A DNA stretch of 64,000 bases, taken from positions 186,001 through 250,000 of the forward strand of contig PNKY01000006.1 in assembly GCA_013822765.1 (NCBI GenBank). Reading direction: 5' to 3'. The stretch's first letter is position 1; each line of letters begins with the position of its first letter. This DNA is from Rhodospirillum sp. Its GTDB lineage: Bacteria; Pseudomonadota; Alphaproteobacteria; Dongiales; Dongiaceae. Both the position numbers and the translations under genes were made by a program. The notes below the pieces were generated by a model, which ran no database searches, had not been told where the DNA came from, and worked only from the letters and a program-made list of their open reading frames with translations. Below are positions 27,762-36,854 of this stretch, piece after piece.

Positions 27762-28420
27762 AGCACGAGCAACATCAGAGTCCGCTGGAGCCCCAGGACG
27801 TCGAGGAACTGCTGCCCTGGTACGTGACCGGCCGCGTTTCGCGCGAGGAAGCGCGCGGGATCGAGGCCGCGTTGAAGACGATGCCCGATCTGGCCGGCAA
27901 GCTCACTCAGGTGCAGCGCGAGCGCGAGGCCGTCTCGCGCGCGTCCGAAGCCGTGGAGTCGGCGCCTCCGGAGACGCTGCAGCGCCTGTTGCAGCAGGTG
28001 GAGACCACACGTCAGTGGCGGGTGCCCAAGATCGAAAGCCATAGCGAGGCCGGCGGCTGGTTGAAGGCCGCGATGGGCCGCAATGCCGTATGGCAGACCG
28101 CCCTTGCCGTGGCTTGCGTGGCGATCGTGGCGCTCGGCGTCCAGGTCTACAATCCGCCTGCGCCCAACGAGTATGGGCTCGCCAGCGATATCAATGGCGC
28201 CGGCGGCGCAAGCCTGGTGGTCACCTTCCAGCCGGGCGCGACGGCGGGCGATATCGCGTCTCTCTTGACCGACCTGGGCGCAAAGATCGTCGACGGTCCG
28301 AAGCCGGGCGGCGCCTACATGGTAAAGCTTCCGTCGGACCAGGCGAGTGACGTCGACGCCGCGACTGCGAGCCTGCTGGCGCGCAAGGACCTCGTCGCGG
28401 GGGTCATGGCGGGACAATAG
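27758..28420 (+). CDS. Anti-sigma factor, single-pass, with C-terminal propeptide/I9-like domain
   Basis: ATGA-coupled to sigma gene; N-terminal ELLPWYVTGRVSREEARGIEAAL; TM AVWQTALAVACVAIVALGVQVY; C-terminal SLVVTFQPGATAGDIASLLTDLGAKIVDG. Confidence 0.82.
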   Translation: MKHEQHQSPLEPQDVEELLPWYVTGRVSREEARGIEAALKTMPDLAGKLTQVQREREAVSRASEAVESAPPETLQRLLQQVETTRQWRVPKIESHSEAGGWLKAAMGRNAVWQTALAVACVAIVALGVQVYNPPAPNEYGLASDINGAGGASLVVTFQPGATAGDIASLLTDLGAKIVDGPKPGGAYMVKLPSDQASDVDAATASLLARKDLVAGVMAGQ

Positions 28421-28497
28421 CAACGCCGGCGCCGAACCGAGCCGACTTGGCGAGCGACCAACCGGCCAATGGGGACAGAGCGGAGGAGACCGCCTCG

Positions 28498-29997
28498 ATG
28501 CGTTGGTCCTGGCTCACCATTGCCCTTTTGAGGCCCGCGGCTGTGTTGGCCGCGGCGTGGCTGGCATTGGCGGCGGCTCCAACAATCGCGGACTCCCCTG
28601 GCGTCGCGACCGGCGGCGGTTCCAGTCTGCCCCTGGCGACGCCGGGCGTCGATCCGTCTGGCGGCGCTGGCGGCGGCAGCGGTCCATCTGGCGGCGGCGA
28701 TTCAGGCGGTGGAAGTGGCGTCCCCATACCCCCTCCGCCACCGCCCGGCAGCTACGAAGCGATGCAGGACGGTGGCGGAGGGGGTGGCAATTTCGGCAAC
28801 CCCGGCGGCACAGGCGGCCCCAATATCGAGATCCCAGGCCTCTTGCCGGATCAGCCGCAGGGCCCAAGCGTTAGTCCCGACGAAATCATTGTCGTGTTCC
28901 CCGGCAACTTGAATCGCAGCGTTGGTAGTGCTTTCGCCGCCGATCACAACACCACGATCGTCGACTATTTCAGGCTGCCGGGACTGAACGCACACGTCTT
29001 TCTGATGTCGCTGCGCGATACCGCCCAGTTTGGCCAGCGCTTCAACAAGATGGCGCAGGATCCGCGGCCGCTCTGGGTCCAGCCCAACCCAGGCTTCGCG
29101 ACCACTCCCTCGCGCAAGCTGTCGTCGACCGACCCGAAGCCGAACATCGGGCTGCAATACGCGTTGACCCAGGTGCATATCGAGCCAGTCCTCGACGTCA
29201 CCAGGGGCGGCGGCGTTCCGGTTGCGATGGTGGATAGCGGCGTTGCGGTCAAGCACGAAGCGCTGGCGGATGCCAGCATTTCGGTCCTCGACGTCATCGC
29301 CAAGCCGAACGAAGTGCTGACCGAGGCGACACCGGAAGGTCACGGCACCGCCATCGCCAGCATCATCGTCGGACATGGCCAGCTTCAGGGTATCGCGCCG
29401 GATGTCGAGCTGCTGGCGATCCGCGCCTTCAAGGAGACCGATCCCAAGAGCGGAGCGGCGCGGTCCAGCGCGTTCTATCTCTCCAAGGGCATCAGCGCCG
29501 CGATCGACCGTCGCGTCCGGATCATCAATCTCAGCCTGACCGGACCTCAGGATCGTCTGGTCTCGCATACCGTCGAGCAGGCCCTGATGGCCAGGATCGT
29601 GGTCATCGCCGCCGCCGGCAATGCCGGCCCTGGCGCCCCGCCCGCCTATCCGGCCGCGCAGGCCGGCGTGATCGCGGTCACCGCTACCGACAACGGCGAC
29701 CATCTCTATCGCCACGCCAACCGCGGGTCCTATGTGACCTTGGCTGCTCCGGGCGTCGACATCCTGGTGGCCCAGCCCAAAGGCTATGGCTACCTCTCCG
29801 GCACCTCGATGGCGACGGCGTATGTCAGCGGCCTGTCCGCGCTGATGATCTCGCGCGTCGACGATTTGACCCCGGTCCGGCTGCGCAAGCTGCTGGAAAC
29901 GTCGGCGACCGACCTCGGCCCGCCCCAGCGCGATCCCGACTTCGGCGCCGGACGTATCGATGCCAGCGCCGCTTTCAACCACTTGGCAGCGAACTGA
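28498..29997 (+). CDS. S8 family (subtilisin-like) serine peptidase, exported
   Basis: Catalytic Asp VAMVDSGVAV, His GHGTAIASIIVG, Ser SGTSMATAYVSG, oxyanion region AAAGNAGPG; signal-like N-terminus MRWSWLTIALLRPAAVLAAAWLALAAAPTIA; GGAGGAG upstream. Confidence 0.93.
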   Translation: MRWSWLTIALLRPAAVLAAAWLALAAAPTIADSPGVATGGGSSLPLATPGVDPSGGAGGGSGPSGGGDSGGGSGVPIPPPPPPGSYEAMQDGGGGGGNFGNPGGTGGPNIEIPGLLPDQPQGPSVSPDEIIVVFPGNLNRSVGSAFAADHNTTIVDYFRLPGLNAHVFLMSLRDTAQFGQRFNKMAQDPRPLWVQPNPGFATTPSRKLSSTDPKPNIGLQYALTQVHIEPVLDVTRGGGVPVAMVDSGVAVKHEALADASISVLDVIAKPNEVLTEATPEGHGTAIASIIVGHGQLQGIAPDVELLAIRAFKETDPKSGAARSSAFYLSKGISAAIDRRVRIINLSLTGPQDRLVSHTVEQALMARIVVIAAAGNAGPGAPPAYPAAQAGVIAVTATDNGDHLYRHANRGSYVTLAAPGVDILVAQPKGYGYLSGTSMATAYVSGLSALMISRVDDLTPVRLRKLLETSATDLGPPQRDPDFGAGRIDASAAFNHLAAN

Positions 29998-30042
29998 ACC
30001 TCCGGTCATGATGGTGTCCTTGCAGCGTGCTTGCAGGACGCC

Positions 30043-30813
30043 ATGATCGAGATCGTAGCCCATCCCCGCCACTTCCCCCACAACGGCCTGACCCAGGGCG
30101 AGGTCGCGCTCATCCTCATCGACATGCAGCGCGACTTCCTGGAGCCCGCGGGCTACCTGGCGGCGATGGGCTACGACCTTGCCGGCGTGCGCTCCGCCGT
30201 CGAGCCCGCCCGGCGCCTGTTGGCGGCGGCGCGGGGCGCCGGGCTGTGCATCCTGCATACGCGCCAGGGCTACCGGCCCGACCTCGCCGAGGTGCCGGCG
30301 CACAAGCTGGCGCGCATCCAGGCCGGCCAATCGGCCATCGGCACGCCGGGGCCGCTCGGCCGCTTCCTGATCCGCGGCGAACCGGGCTTCCAGATCATTC
30401 CCGAGCTCGCGCCCGCCCCCGGCGAGTTCGTCATCGACAAGACCGCGAACAGCGCCTTCTGGGGCACCGATCTCGCCGCCATCCTCGCAGCCCAGGGCAT
30501 CCGCGCGGTGATCCTGGCCGGCGTCACCACCGATGTCTGCGTCCATTGCACGCTGCGCGAAGCCAACGATCGTGGCTTCGAATGCCTGGTGGCGCGCGAC
30601 GCCTGCGGCTCCGGCGATCCTGAAGCGCATCGTGCGGCGCTGCACATGGTCACGGTGGAGGATGGCGTCTTCGGTGCGCTGGCCGATGTGGATGCCATCA
30701 TCACGGCCCTCGATAAGATGGACCGGGCCCTCGCAACCGCTTCGCCCAAGCCCTCGCACGCGGCGCCTACGCCCTATACGGACTCCAACGATCTCGGCGA
30801 CTGGTCGATCTGA
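30043..30813 (+). CDS. Isochorismatase-family cysteine hydrolase
   Basis: ALILIDMQRDFLEP; VILAGVTTDVCVHCTLREANDRGFECLVARDACG. Confidence 0.92.
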   Translation: MIEIVAHPRHFPHNGLTQGEVALILIDMQRDFLEPAGYLAAMGYDLAGVRSAVEPARRLLAAARGAGLCILHTRQGYRPDLAEVPAHKLARIQAGQSAIGTPGPLGRFLIRGEPGFQIIPELAPAPGEFVIDKTANSAFWGTDLAAILAAQGIRAVILAGVTTDVCVHCTLREANDRGFECLVARDACGSGDPEAHRAALHMVTVEDGVFGALADVDAIITALDKMDRALATASPKPSHAAPTPYTDSNDLGDWSI

Positions 30814-31644
30814 TTACGCCGCCCGCAATCCCAGCAGCGCGCGCGCCTCTTTGGACGTCGCCGGATGGCGGTCATATTTGCCGCACAAGTCGGCGACCCG
30901 CTTGACCAGCTCGGCATTGCTGGCCGCCAGGCGGCCCTTCTCGAAATAGAGATTGTCCTCGAGGCCGGTGCGCGCGTGCCCGCCGCGCTTCAGCACCCAG
31001 TGATTGACGTCGAGCTGGAACCGCCCGATGCCGGCCGCCGTCCAGGTGGCGCCCGGCAATTGGTCGCCCAGCTCGTCGATCAGGAAGTCGAGCAGCTTCT
31101 CGCGCACCGGCAGCGCATTGGGAATCCCGAGCACGAACTGCACGTGCGCCGGCGCTTTGATGGCGCCCTTCTCCACCAGCGTCTTGGCATTGTAGAGCAT
31201 CGCGACATCGAAGATCTCGACCTCGGGCTTCACCTCGTTGGCCAGCATGTCCTTGGCGAGGTCGTCGACCAGCTGCGGCGGGTTCTCGTAGATGATGGTC
31301 GCGAAATTGACCGAGCCGGTGGCGAGCGAGGCCATGTCCGGCCTCAGCTTGATCGCTGCGCCGCGTTCCTCGGCTGCCCGGCCGCGGCCGCCGGTGGAGA
31401 ACTGGATGATCATGCCGGGGCAATGCTTGAGGATGCCCGCCTGCACCTCGCGGAACCGGTTGATGTCGGAGCTCGACTTGCCCTCCGTATCTCGGACATG
31501 GATGTGCACCAGGCTCGCGCCGGCTTCGAAGGCTTCGTGCGTGCTTTCCACCTGCTCCGCCGGGTGGATCGGCACCGCGGGATTCTGCGCCTTGCTCGGC
31601 TGGCTGCCGGTGATCGCCACGGTGATGATCGCTGGGGTGCTCAT
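30814..31644 (-). CDS. BKACE / 3-keto-5-aminohexanoate cleavage enzyme family (DUF849)
   Basis: MSTPAIITVAITGSQPSKAQNPAVPIHPAEQVEST...GASLVHIHVRDTEGKSSSDINRF. Confidence 0.92.
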   Translation of the reverse strand: MSTPAIITVAITGSQPSKAQNPAVPIHPAEQVESTHEAFEAGASLVHIHVRDTEGKSSSDINRFREVQAGILKHCPGMIIQFSTGGRGRAAEERGAAIKLRPDMASLATGSVNFATIIYENPPQLVDDLAKDMLANEVKPEVEIFDVAMLYNAKTLVEKGAIKAPAHVQFVLGIPNALPVREKLLDFLIDELGDQLPGATWTAAGIGRFQLDVNHWVLKRGGHARTGLEDNLYFEKGRLAASNAELVKRVADLCGKYDRHPATSKEARALLGLRAA

Positions 31645-31664
31645 GCTTCGGCTTCCTGTCGGGA

Positions 31665-32513
31665 CTAGAATCGGCCGGTGATGGTCGTTGCGAGCAGCCG
31701 CCACACATCGAACGGCGCGCTCGCGATCACCCGCGGGTCGAACGGATCGTAGGCCGCCCGCCGCAGCCGCTCAAGGTGCAGCGCAGCCAGCCTGGCCGTG
31801 AGCCGCAGCGGCCGTGCCCGTCGTGGGATGGAGCCTTGCCGCGCGGCCTGCAGATCGCTCTCCGCGCGCGTGGCCACCAGCCGGAGGCAGGCCAGCAACG
31901 CGGCCTGCGGCCGCAGTTCCAGCAACTGGTCGCGATCGACCCCCGCCTCTGCCATCGCCTCGGCCGGTAGCCTGATCCGGCGCCGCCGCGCGTCCAGCAG
32001 CACCGATCGCGCACAGCCGACGCTAGCATACGCCCGCCCCACGCTCGCGCTTGCCCTCGACAGGGCCGTTTCCTCCGGATCGAGCGCCACCGCCTGCAGC
32101 GACAGTCGGATCAGATTGGCCGCGGTCGCGTCGGCGCGGGCGTCGAACACCGCCTGGGTCGGCGGCCCCTCCGACTCGAGTTCCTCTTCCCGGCTGGCGA
32201 TCATCGCAAGCATCCGGTCGGTCGAAAGCCCGTGTGCGCGAGTCGCGGCGGCGAGCGCCTCGGCCACCTGATGACGCCGCACCGCGCCGCCGGCGCGAAT
32301 CTCCTCCACCGCCTCGCGCCACCATTGGAGACGGACCAGTCCCAGCATCGACTCGGTGATCTCGCTTGCGGCCCGCGCCAGTTCGAGATTGAAGGCCGCG
32401 ATGGCTGCCAATGCGTTGCGGGCCGACGCCGGCGCGAACAACAAGGCGAGATAGCGGTCGCGATCGCCCTGCCGCACCTGCTCCAGACAGTATTCGTCGT
32501 GTGCGGACAACAA
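31665..32513 (-). CDS. Squalene/phytoene synthase family protein (possibly NDUFAF6-like)
   Basis: YCLEQVRQGDRDRYLALLFAPASARNALAAIAAFNLELARAASEI...RLQWWREAVEEI. Confidence 0.85.
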   Translation of the reverse strand: MLSAHDEYCLEQVRQGDRDRYLALLFAPASARNALAAIAAFNLELARAASEITESMLGLVRLQWWREAVEEIRAGGAVRRHQVAEALAAATRAHGLSTDRMLAMIASREEELESEGPPTQAVFDARADATAANLIRLSLQAVALDPEETALSRASASVGRAYASVGCARSVLLDARRRRIRLPAEAMAEAGVDRDQLLELRPQAALLACLRLVATRAESDLQAARQGSIPRRARPLRLTARLAALHLERLRRAAYDPFDPRVIASAPFDVWRLLATTITGRF

Positions 32514-32613
32514 TAAGCCCCAAAGTACCTATGGATTCCCACAAGTTCGTTGTCAGAGATACCGCATTCTGTAGAATGCCGACACGATCAACTAACGTTT
32601 CTGGGGTGGGGAA

Positions 32614-33192
32614 ATGGACAAACTATTCGGCAATCTGCATCGCGTGCTGCTGGTCGGCCTGATACTCGCGATCATCGTCGCCGTGATCCTTCATTCAGAC
32701 CAGCTCGGAACGCATGCCTTCTGGGCATTCGTGTTCCGGTGGATCCATGTTTGGTTCGGCATCCTTTGGATCGGCCTGCTGTACTATTTCAACTTCGTCC
32801 AAATCCCCTCGATGCCCAAGATTCCGGACGAGCAGAAGCCGGCAATCGGCAAGGTCATCGCACCGACCGCCCTGTTCTATTTCCGCTGGGCGGCGGCCGG
32901 CACCGTCCTGTTCGGCGCGATCACGGCTGCGATGAACATGTATCTGGTGGAGGCTTTGACCTTCCAGCTCGGCTATCGCACGATCGGCCTTGGCATGTGG
33001 CTGGCGCTGATCATGGCCGCCAACGTCTGGTTCGTCATTTGGCCGAACCAGAAGAAGGCCTTGGGTATCGTGGAGGCCGACGCCGACACCAAGAAGAAGG
33101 CCGCGCGCACCGCGATGCTGGCCTCGCGCACCAACACGCTCCTGTCGATCGCCATGCTCTATTGCATGGTCGGACAGCAGAATGTCGGATAG
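32614..33192 (+). CDS. PuuD-like (urate hydroxylase membrane domain) protein without C-terminal cytochrome c
   Basis: FRWIHVWFGILWIGLLYYFNFVQIP, FYFRWAAAGTVLFG; polytopic 192 aa with no CxxCH. Confidence 0.8.
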   Translation: MDKLFGNLHRVLLVGLILAIIVAVILHSDQLGTHAFWAFVFRWIHVWFGILWIGLLYYFNFVQIPSMPKIPDEQKPAIGKVIAPTALFYFRWAAAGTVLFGAITAAMNMYLVEALTFQLGYRTIGLGMWLALIMAANVWFVIWPNQKKALGIVEADADTKKKAARTAMLASRTNTLLSIAMLYCMVGQQNVG

Positions 33193-33211
33193 CGTTCATG
33201 GAATAGCGAAG

Positions 33212-33245
33212 AAACGGGGCCCACACGGGCCCCGTTTTGTTTTTG
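33212..33245 (+). terminator. Rho-independent terminator
   Basis: AAACGGGGCCC-ACAC-GGGCCCCGTTT perfect 11-bp stem followed by TGTTTTT, 20 bp after the PuuD-like stop. Confidence 0.88.
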
Positions 33246-33256
33246 GGCACTAGCCC

Positions 33257-35152
33257 GTGGCGGGCGCTGGCGACGTCTCGGCGCGGTCCGTCACGGCCAT
33301 GGTCGATCGTGGCCTGATCGACCAGGCCCTCACCGATGCCCGCCGCCTGACCGAGCAACAGCCCGCCGACCCTGCGGCCTGGCGCGCCCTAGGCTACGTC
33401 GAGGCGGCGCGCAAGGCCTTCAAAGACGCAGAACGGGCGCTGCTGCACGCCACCTCCCTGGCGCCGAAGGATGCGCTGTCGTGGGAGCATCTTGGCTGGC
33501 TCTATCGCCGCGCTGGCGACTTCACGCGCGCCGTCGCGGCGCTGCAGGAATCGCTCTCGATCGATAATTCCGGCGCGCGCCCGCGCATGATGCTCGCCAA
33601 TTCGCTCGCCGACCTCGGCAAGACCAAGGACGCCATCACGGAATATCAGCGCGTGCTGGCGCAAGAACCAGACCATGTTCGTGCCCACAACAATCTCGCC
33701 AATCTGCTGGCGGAACAACGGCGCTTGAAGCCGGCTGCCGAACATTATGCGCGGGCAGCCGCGTTGTCGGACGCGCTGACCTATCGCGTCAGCGCGTCCC
33801 ATACCGCGCGGCGCATTGCCGACTGGGAAGCGGCGGAGCCGCTCGAAGACCGCCTGCTCCGGTCGTTGCGCGCCAACGAGCGGCCGCGCGATCGCGTCCA
33901 GCCTTTTTCGCTGCTCGCCGTGCCGGGCGCCACCGCCGCCGATCACCTCCGCGCCGCGCAGCAGATGGCGCAATCCTATGGCGACGCGCCGGCCGTTGCC
34001 CACAAGTCGCCGGCGGCCCTGGCATCGCAGCCGCGCCTGCGCATCGGCTATGTCTCGTCCGACCTGCACGATCACGCCACCGCCCATCTGATCGTGGAGG
34101 CGCTGGAACTGCATGACCGGCGGCGCTTCGAGATCATCGGCTTCGACTACAGCACCACGCGAAAGAGCCTGTATCGCACCCGCATCCTCAAGGCCTTCGA
34201 TCGCGTGATGGCGATCGCCGACCTGTCCGATGCGGAGGCCGCGCACCGGATCTCCACCGAAGGTATCGCCATCGCCGTCGACCTCAAGGGCTGGACGACC
34301 GGGGCACGCCCGCAAATCCTTACGCAGCGGCCAGCGCCTGTCATTGCGCACTGGCTCGGCCATCCCGGCGCCATCGGAGCGGCTTGGATCGACTACGCCA
34401 TTGTCGATCCGCTCGTCGCGCCGCTAGGCAGCGAAGCCGAGTTCACTGAACGGCTCGTGCGCCTGCCGCACTGCTATCAGCCCAACGACCGCCAGCGCGC
34501 GATCGGCGCCATTCCGACGCGCGCACAGGTTGGCTTGCCCGAAGACGCCTTCGTCTATTGCTGCTTCAACCAGGCCTTCAAGATCAATCGCGCGATCTTC
34601 GCGCTCTGGATGGATCTGCTGCACGCTACGCCGCGGACGGTGCTGTGGCTGAAGGACGACAACCGCTGGGCCACCGCGGCCTTCAAGGAGCACGCGCGCG
34701 CTGCCGGAATCGATCCGGCCCGCCTGGTGTTCGGCGCAAGCCTGCCGCTGCCCGAACACTTGGCGCGCTTGTCGCTCGCCGACCTGGCGTTGGATTGCGC
34801 GCCCTACGGATCGCACACCACCGCGAGCGATGCGCTGTGGGCCGGCGTGCCGCAGATCGCGTATTGCGGCGACACCTTTGCGGCCCGCGTCTCGGCCAGC
34901 CTGGTGACGGCAAGCGGACTGCCCCAGCTGATCGTCCGATCGCCCGAGGAATATCGCGCGCTCGCCATCCGCTTGGCGCACGACCGTGCCGCGCTCGAGC
35001 AAATCCGGGATCAGCTCGCGGCCAATCGCCTGACGACGCCGTTGTTCGACAGCCGCCTGTTCGTCCGCCATCTGGAAGCCGGCTACCAGGCCATGTGGCA
35101 GCGCGCCGTTGCCGGCTTGCCGCCCGACCACATCGCGATCCCCGGCGGCTAG
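33257..35152 (+). CDS. TPR + GT41 (O-GlcNAc transferase/SPINDLY-like) glycosyltransferase
   Basis: TPR helices then RIGYVSSDLHDHATAHLI, VDLKGWTTGARPQILTQRPAPVIAHWLGHPGAIG, DCAPYGSHTTASDALWAGVPQI. Confidence 0.92.
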   Translation: MAGAGDVSARSVTAMVDRGLIDQALTDARRLTEQQPADPAAWRALGYVEAARKAFKDAERALLHATSLAPKDALSWEHLGWLYRRAGDFTRAVAALQESLSIDNSGARPRMMLANSLADLGKTKDAITEYQRVLAQEPDHVRAHNNLANLLAEQRRLKPAAEHYARAAALSDALTYRVSASHTARRIADWEAAEPLEDRLLRSLRANERPRDRVQPFSLLAVPGATAADHLRAAQQMAQSYGDAPAVAHKSPAALASQPRLRIGYVSSDLHDHATAHLIVEALELHDRRRFEIIGFDYSTTRKSLYRTRILKAFDRVMAIADLSDAEAAHRISTEGIAIAVDLKGWTTGARPQILTQRPAPVIAHWLGHPGAIGAAWIDYAIVDPLVAPLGSEAEFTERLVRLPHCYQPNDRQRAIGAIPTRAQVGLPEDAFVYCCFNQAFKINRAIFALWMDLLHATPRTVLWLKDDNRWATAAFKEHARAAGIDPARLVFGASLPLPEHLARLSLADLALDCAPYGSHTTASDALWAGVPQIAYCGDTFAARVSASLVTASGLPQLIVRSPEEYRALAIRLAHDRAALEQIRDQLAANRLTTPLFDSRLFVRHLEAGYQAMWQRAVAGLPPDHIAIPGG

Positions 35153-36363
35153 CGCCGCTCGAACACCACGATGCGGTTGCTGTTGGTGCCCTTGGCGTTG
35201 TTGTCGACGCCCCAGCATTGCGCGGTCTTGGTGAAGACCTGCCGGTTGATCATGACTGCGAGCGGCTGCAGCGGCAGCCCGGCCGCGGCCGACAAGACCG
35301 TATGCTCCAGCGCTAGCTTGCCGCCGCGCACTTCGCCCACTTCGAACGCGATCCTGCCGCCCGGCCGCACCACGCGGGCGAATTCGCTGAAACAGCGAGC
35401 GACGAATTGCTCCCAATCCGCCAGCGACCGGTGCAGCGTGATCGGCACCGTCGCCGGTTCGATCCCTGCGAACCAGCAGCGCAGCCAATTGTCGGTCGGA
35501 TAGTCGACGACGTCCAGAAACGGCGGCGACGTCACGAGCAGATCGACGCAGGCGTCGGCGATGTCCGGCGTCCGTTCCGCCGGCCCCGTCAGGATCCTGG
35601 CGCCTGCGTCTCCATAGCCCGCAGGCAACGGCGCCTTCAGCAGCGCCTTGGTCTTGCGCAGGACGATCTCGAATACGTCGCGCTTTGGCGGCACTTGCTT
35701 GCGCGCCTGGTTGATCTTGCGCTGCCGCACGGCCGAGGTCGCCTGGTTGGGCGGCAACGTGTAGACCGAGAAGAAGCCGCTAGAATGCCCGGTCAGCCGG
35801 TTGAGGCAGACCATGCGGATCCAGGCGTCGACCGCGTCGCCGGGCTGCTCCAGGAAGCAGGTCCGCAGGCGGGCGATGTCCCGTAACGTGTCCGGATGAT
35901 AGAAGGCGAGCAGATCCTCCGGCGCGTCTCCGCTTTGCGGCAAGATGCGGGCCAGCGCCTTCAGACGCGCGACGACGTCCGCGATCGACGGCGGCTTCAG
36001 GCGCGGCGCGATCAGCAGCCGGCTCAGTGGATTGACGTCGTTGCCGATGGGACGGCGGCCCAGCAGAGCCGCCTCGATCAACGTCGTGCCGCGTCCCGAA
36101 AACGGGTCATAGACGCAGGCTCCCGGCTCGGTGAACGCCTCGATGAAGAACCGCGGCAATTGCGGCTTGAAGCAGGCGCGGTAGGAAACCTCGTGCAGCG
36201 GATGGGCCTGCCGCTGCTTGGCGGTCCAGAATTCGTTCTCGAACACCGGCACGCCGTCGATGTCCGATCGGCGGGTCGCGCTGCCGAAGGTGTCAAAGCC
36301 GGCGAGCAGTCCGGCGAATCGGCCGCCATCCAGTGCTGACGGCGGATGAGACGTGCCTTCCAT
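35149..36363 (-). CDS. DNA methyltransferase with SPP[FYW]-type catalytic motif
   Basis: VYDPFSGRGTTLIEAALLGRRPIGNDVNP (motif I) and DLLVTSPPFLDVVDY (motif IV); start MEGTSHPPSA. Confidence 0.87.
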   Translation of the reverse strand: MEGTSHPPSALDGGRFAGLLAGFDTFGSATRRSDIDGVPVFENEFWTAKQRQAHPLHEVSYRACFKPQLPRFFIEAFTEPGACVYDPFSGRGTTLIEAALLGRRPIGNDVNPLSRLLIAPRLKPPSIADVVARLKALARILPQSGDAPEDLLAFYHPDTLRDIARLRTCFLEQPGDAVDAWIRMVCLNRLTGHSSGFFSVYTLPPNQATSAVRQRKINQARKQVPPKRDVFEIVLRKTKALLKAPLPAGYGDAGARILTGPAERTPDIADACVDLLVTSPPFLDVVDYPTDNWLRCWFAGIEPATVPITLHRSLADWEQFVARCFSEFARVVRPGGRIAFEVGEVRGGKLALEHTVLSAAAGLPLQPLAVMINRQVFTKTAQCWGVDNNAKGTNSNRIVVFERR

Positions 36364-36434
36364 GGCGGAACCATCCCGAATCGGTGTCGCCGGCGAGTCT
36401 GGCGGGTAGCAGCTGGCCGGGCAAGCCGCTCGTG

Positions 36435-36818
36435 TCAGGCGACGGCGATCAGCGCCGCCGCCACGCGCCGGCCTTCCGCCATCAAGACGTTGTAGGTCCG
36501 GCAGGCGGCGCCGGTATCCATCGCCTCGATGACCACGCCGTCGGCCCGCAGGGTCTGCCGCAATCCGCGATCGATCTGGGTCATGCGGGCGCCGGTCCCG
36601 ATCAGCAGCAGCTCGACGCTGCCGGCCTGCCCGGCGGCGCTGACCGGCTGGAGATCGCCGGCGCTCATGTCGCTGGCCGCCGCTGGCGCCCAGGCAACCA
36701 CCTTGTCGGGAAAGACGATCACGGACCCCTCGACGCGCTGGCCCGAGATGCGAAACCCGCCCTCGCCATACGCTTCGATGATCTGCTTGCCTTGGGGGAT
36801 CAGCGGCGTGACATCCAT
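36435..36818 (-). CDS. Mth938-like / NDUFAF3-like domain protein
   Basis: IPQGKQIIEAYGEGGFRISGQRVEGSVIVFPDKVVAW...ELLLIGTGARM...VVIEAMDTGAACRTYNVLMAEGRRVAAALIAV. Confidence 0.88.
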   Translation of the reverse strand: MDVTPLIPQGKQIIEAYGEGGFRISGQRVEGSVIVFPDKVVAWAPAAASDMSAGDLQPVSAAGQAGSVELLLIGTGARMTQIDRGLRQTLRADGVVIEAMDTGAACRTYNVLMAEGRRVAAALIAVA

Positions 36819-36854
36819 GTCTTCCTCCTGCCCCCTCGGCGCGCGTGCGCGGGC

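Noticed and set aside
28702-30759. 685-aa reverse ORF opposite the subtilase and cysteine hydrolase
   Set aside because: Antisense shadow ORF in high-GC DNA; both forward genes have intact catalytic motifs
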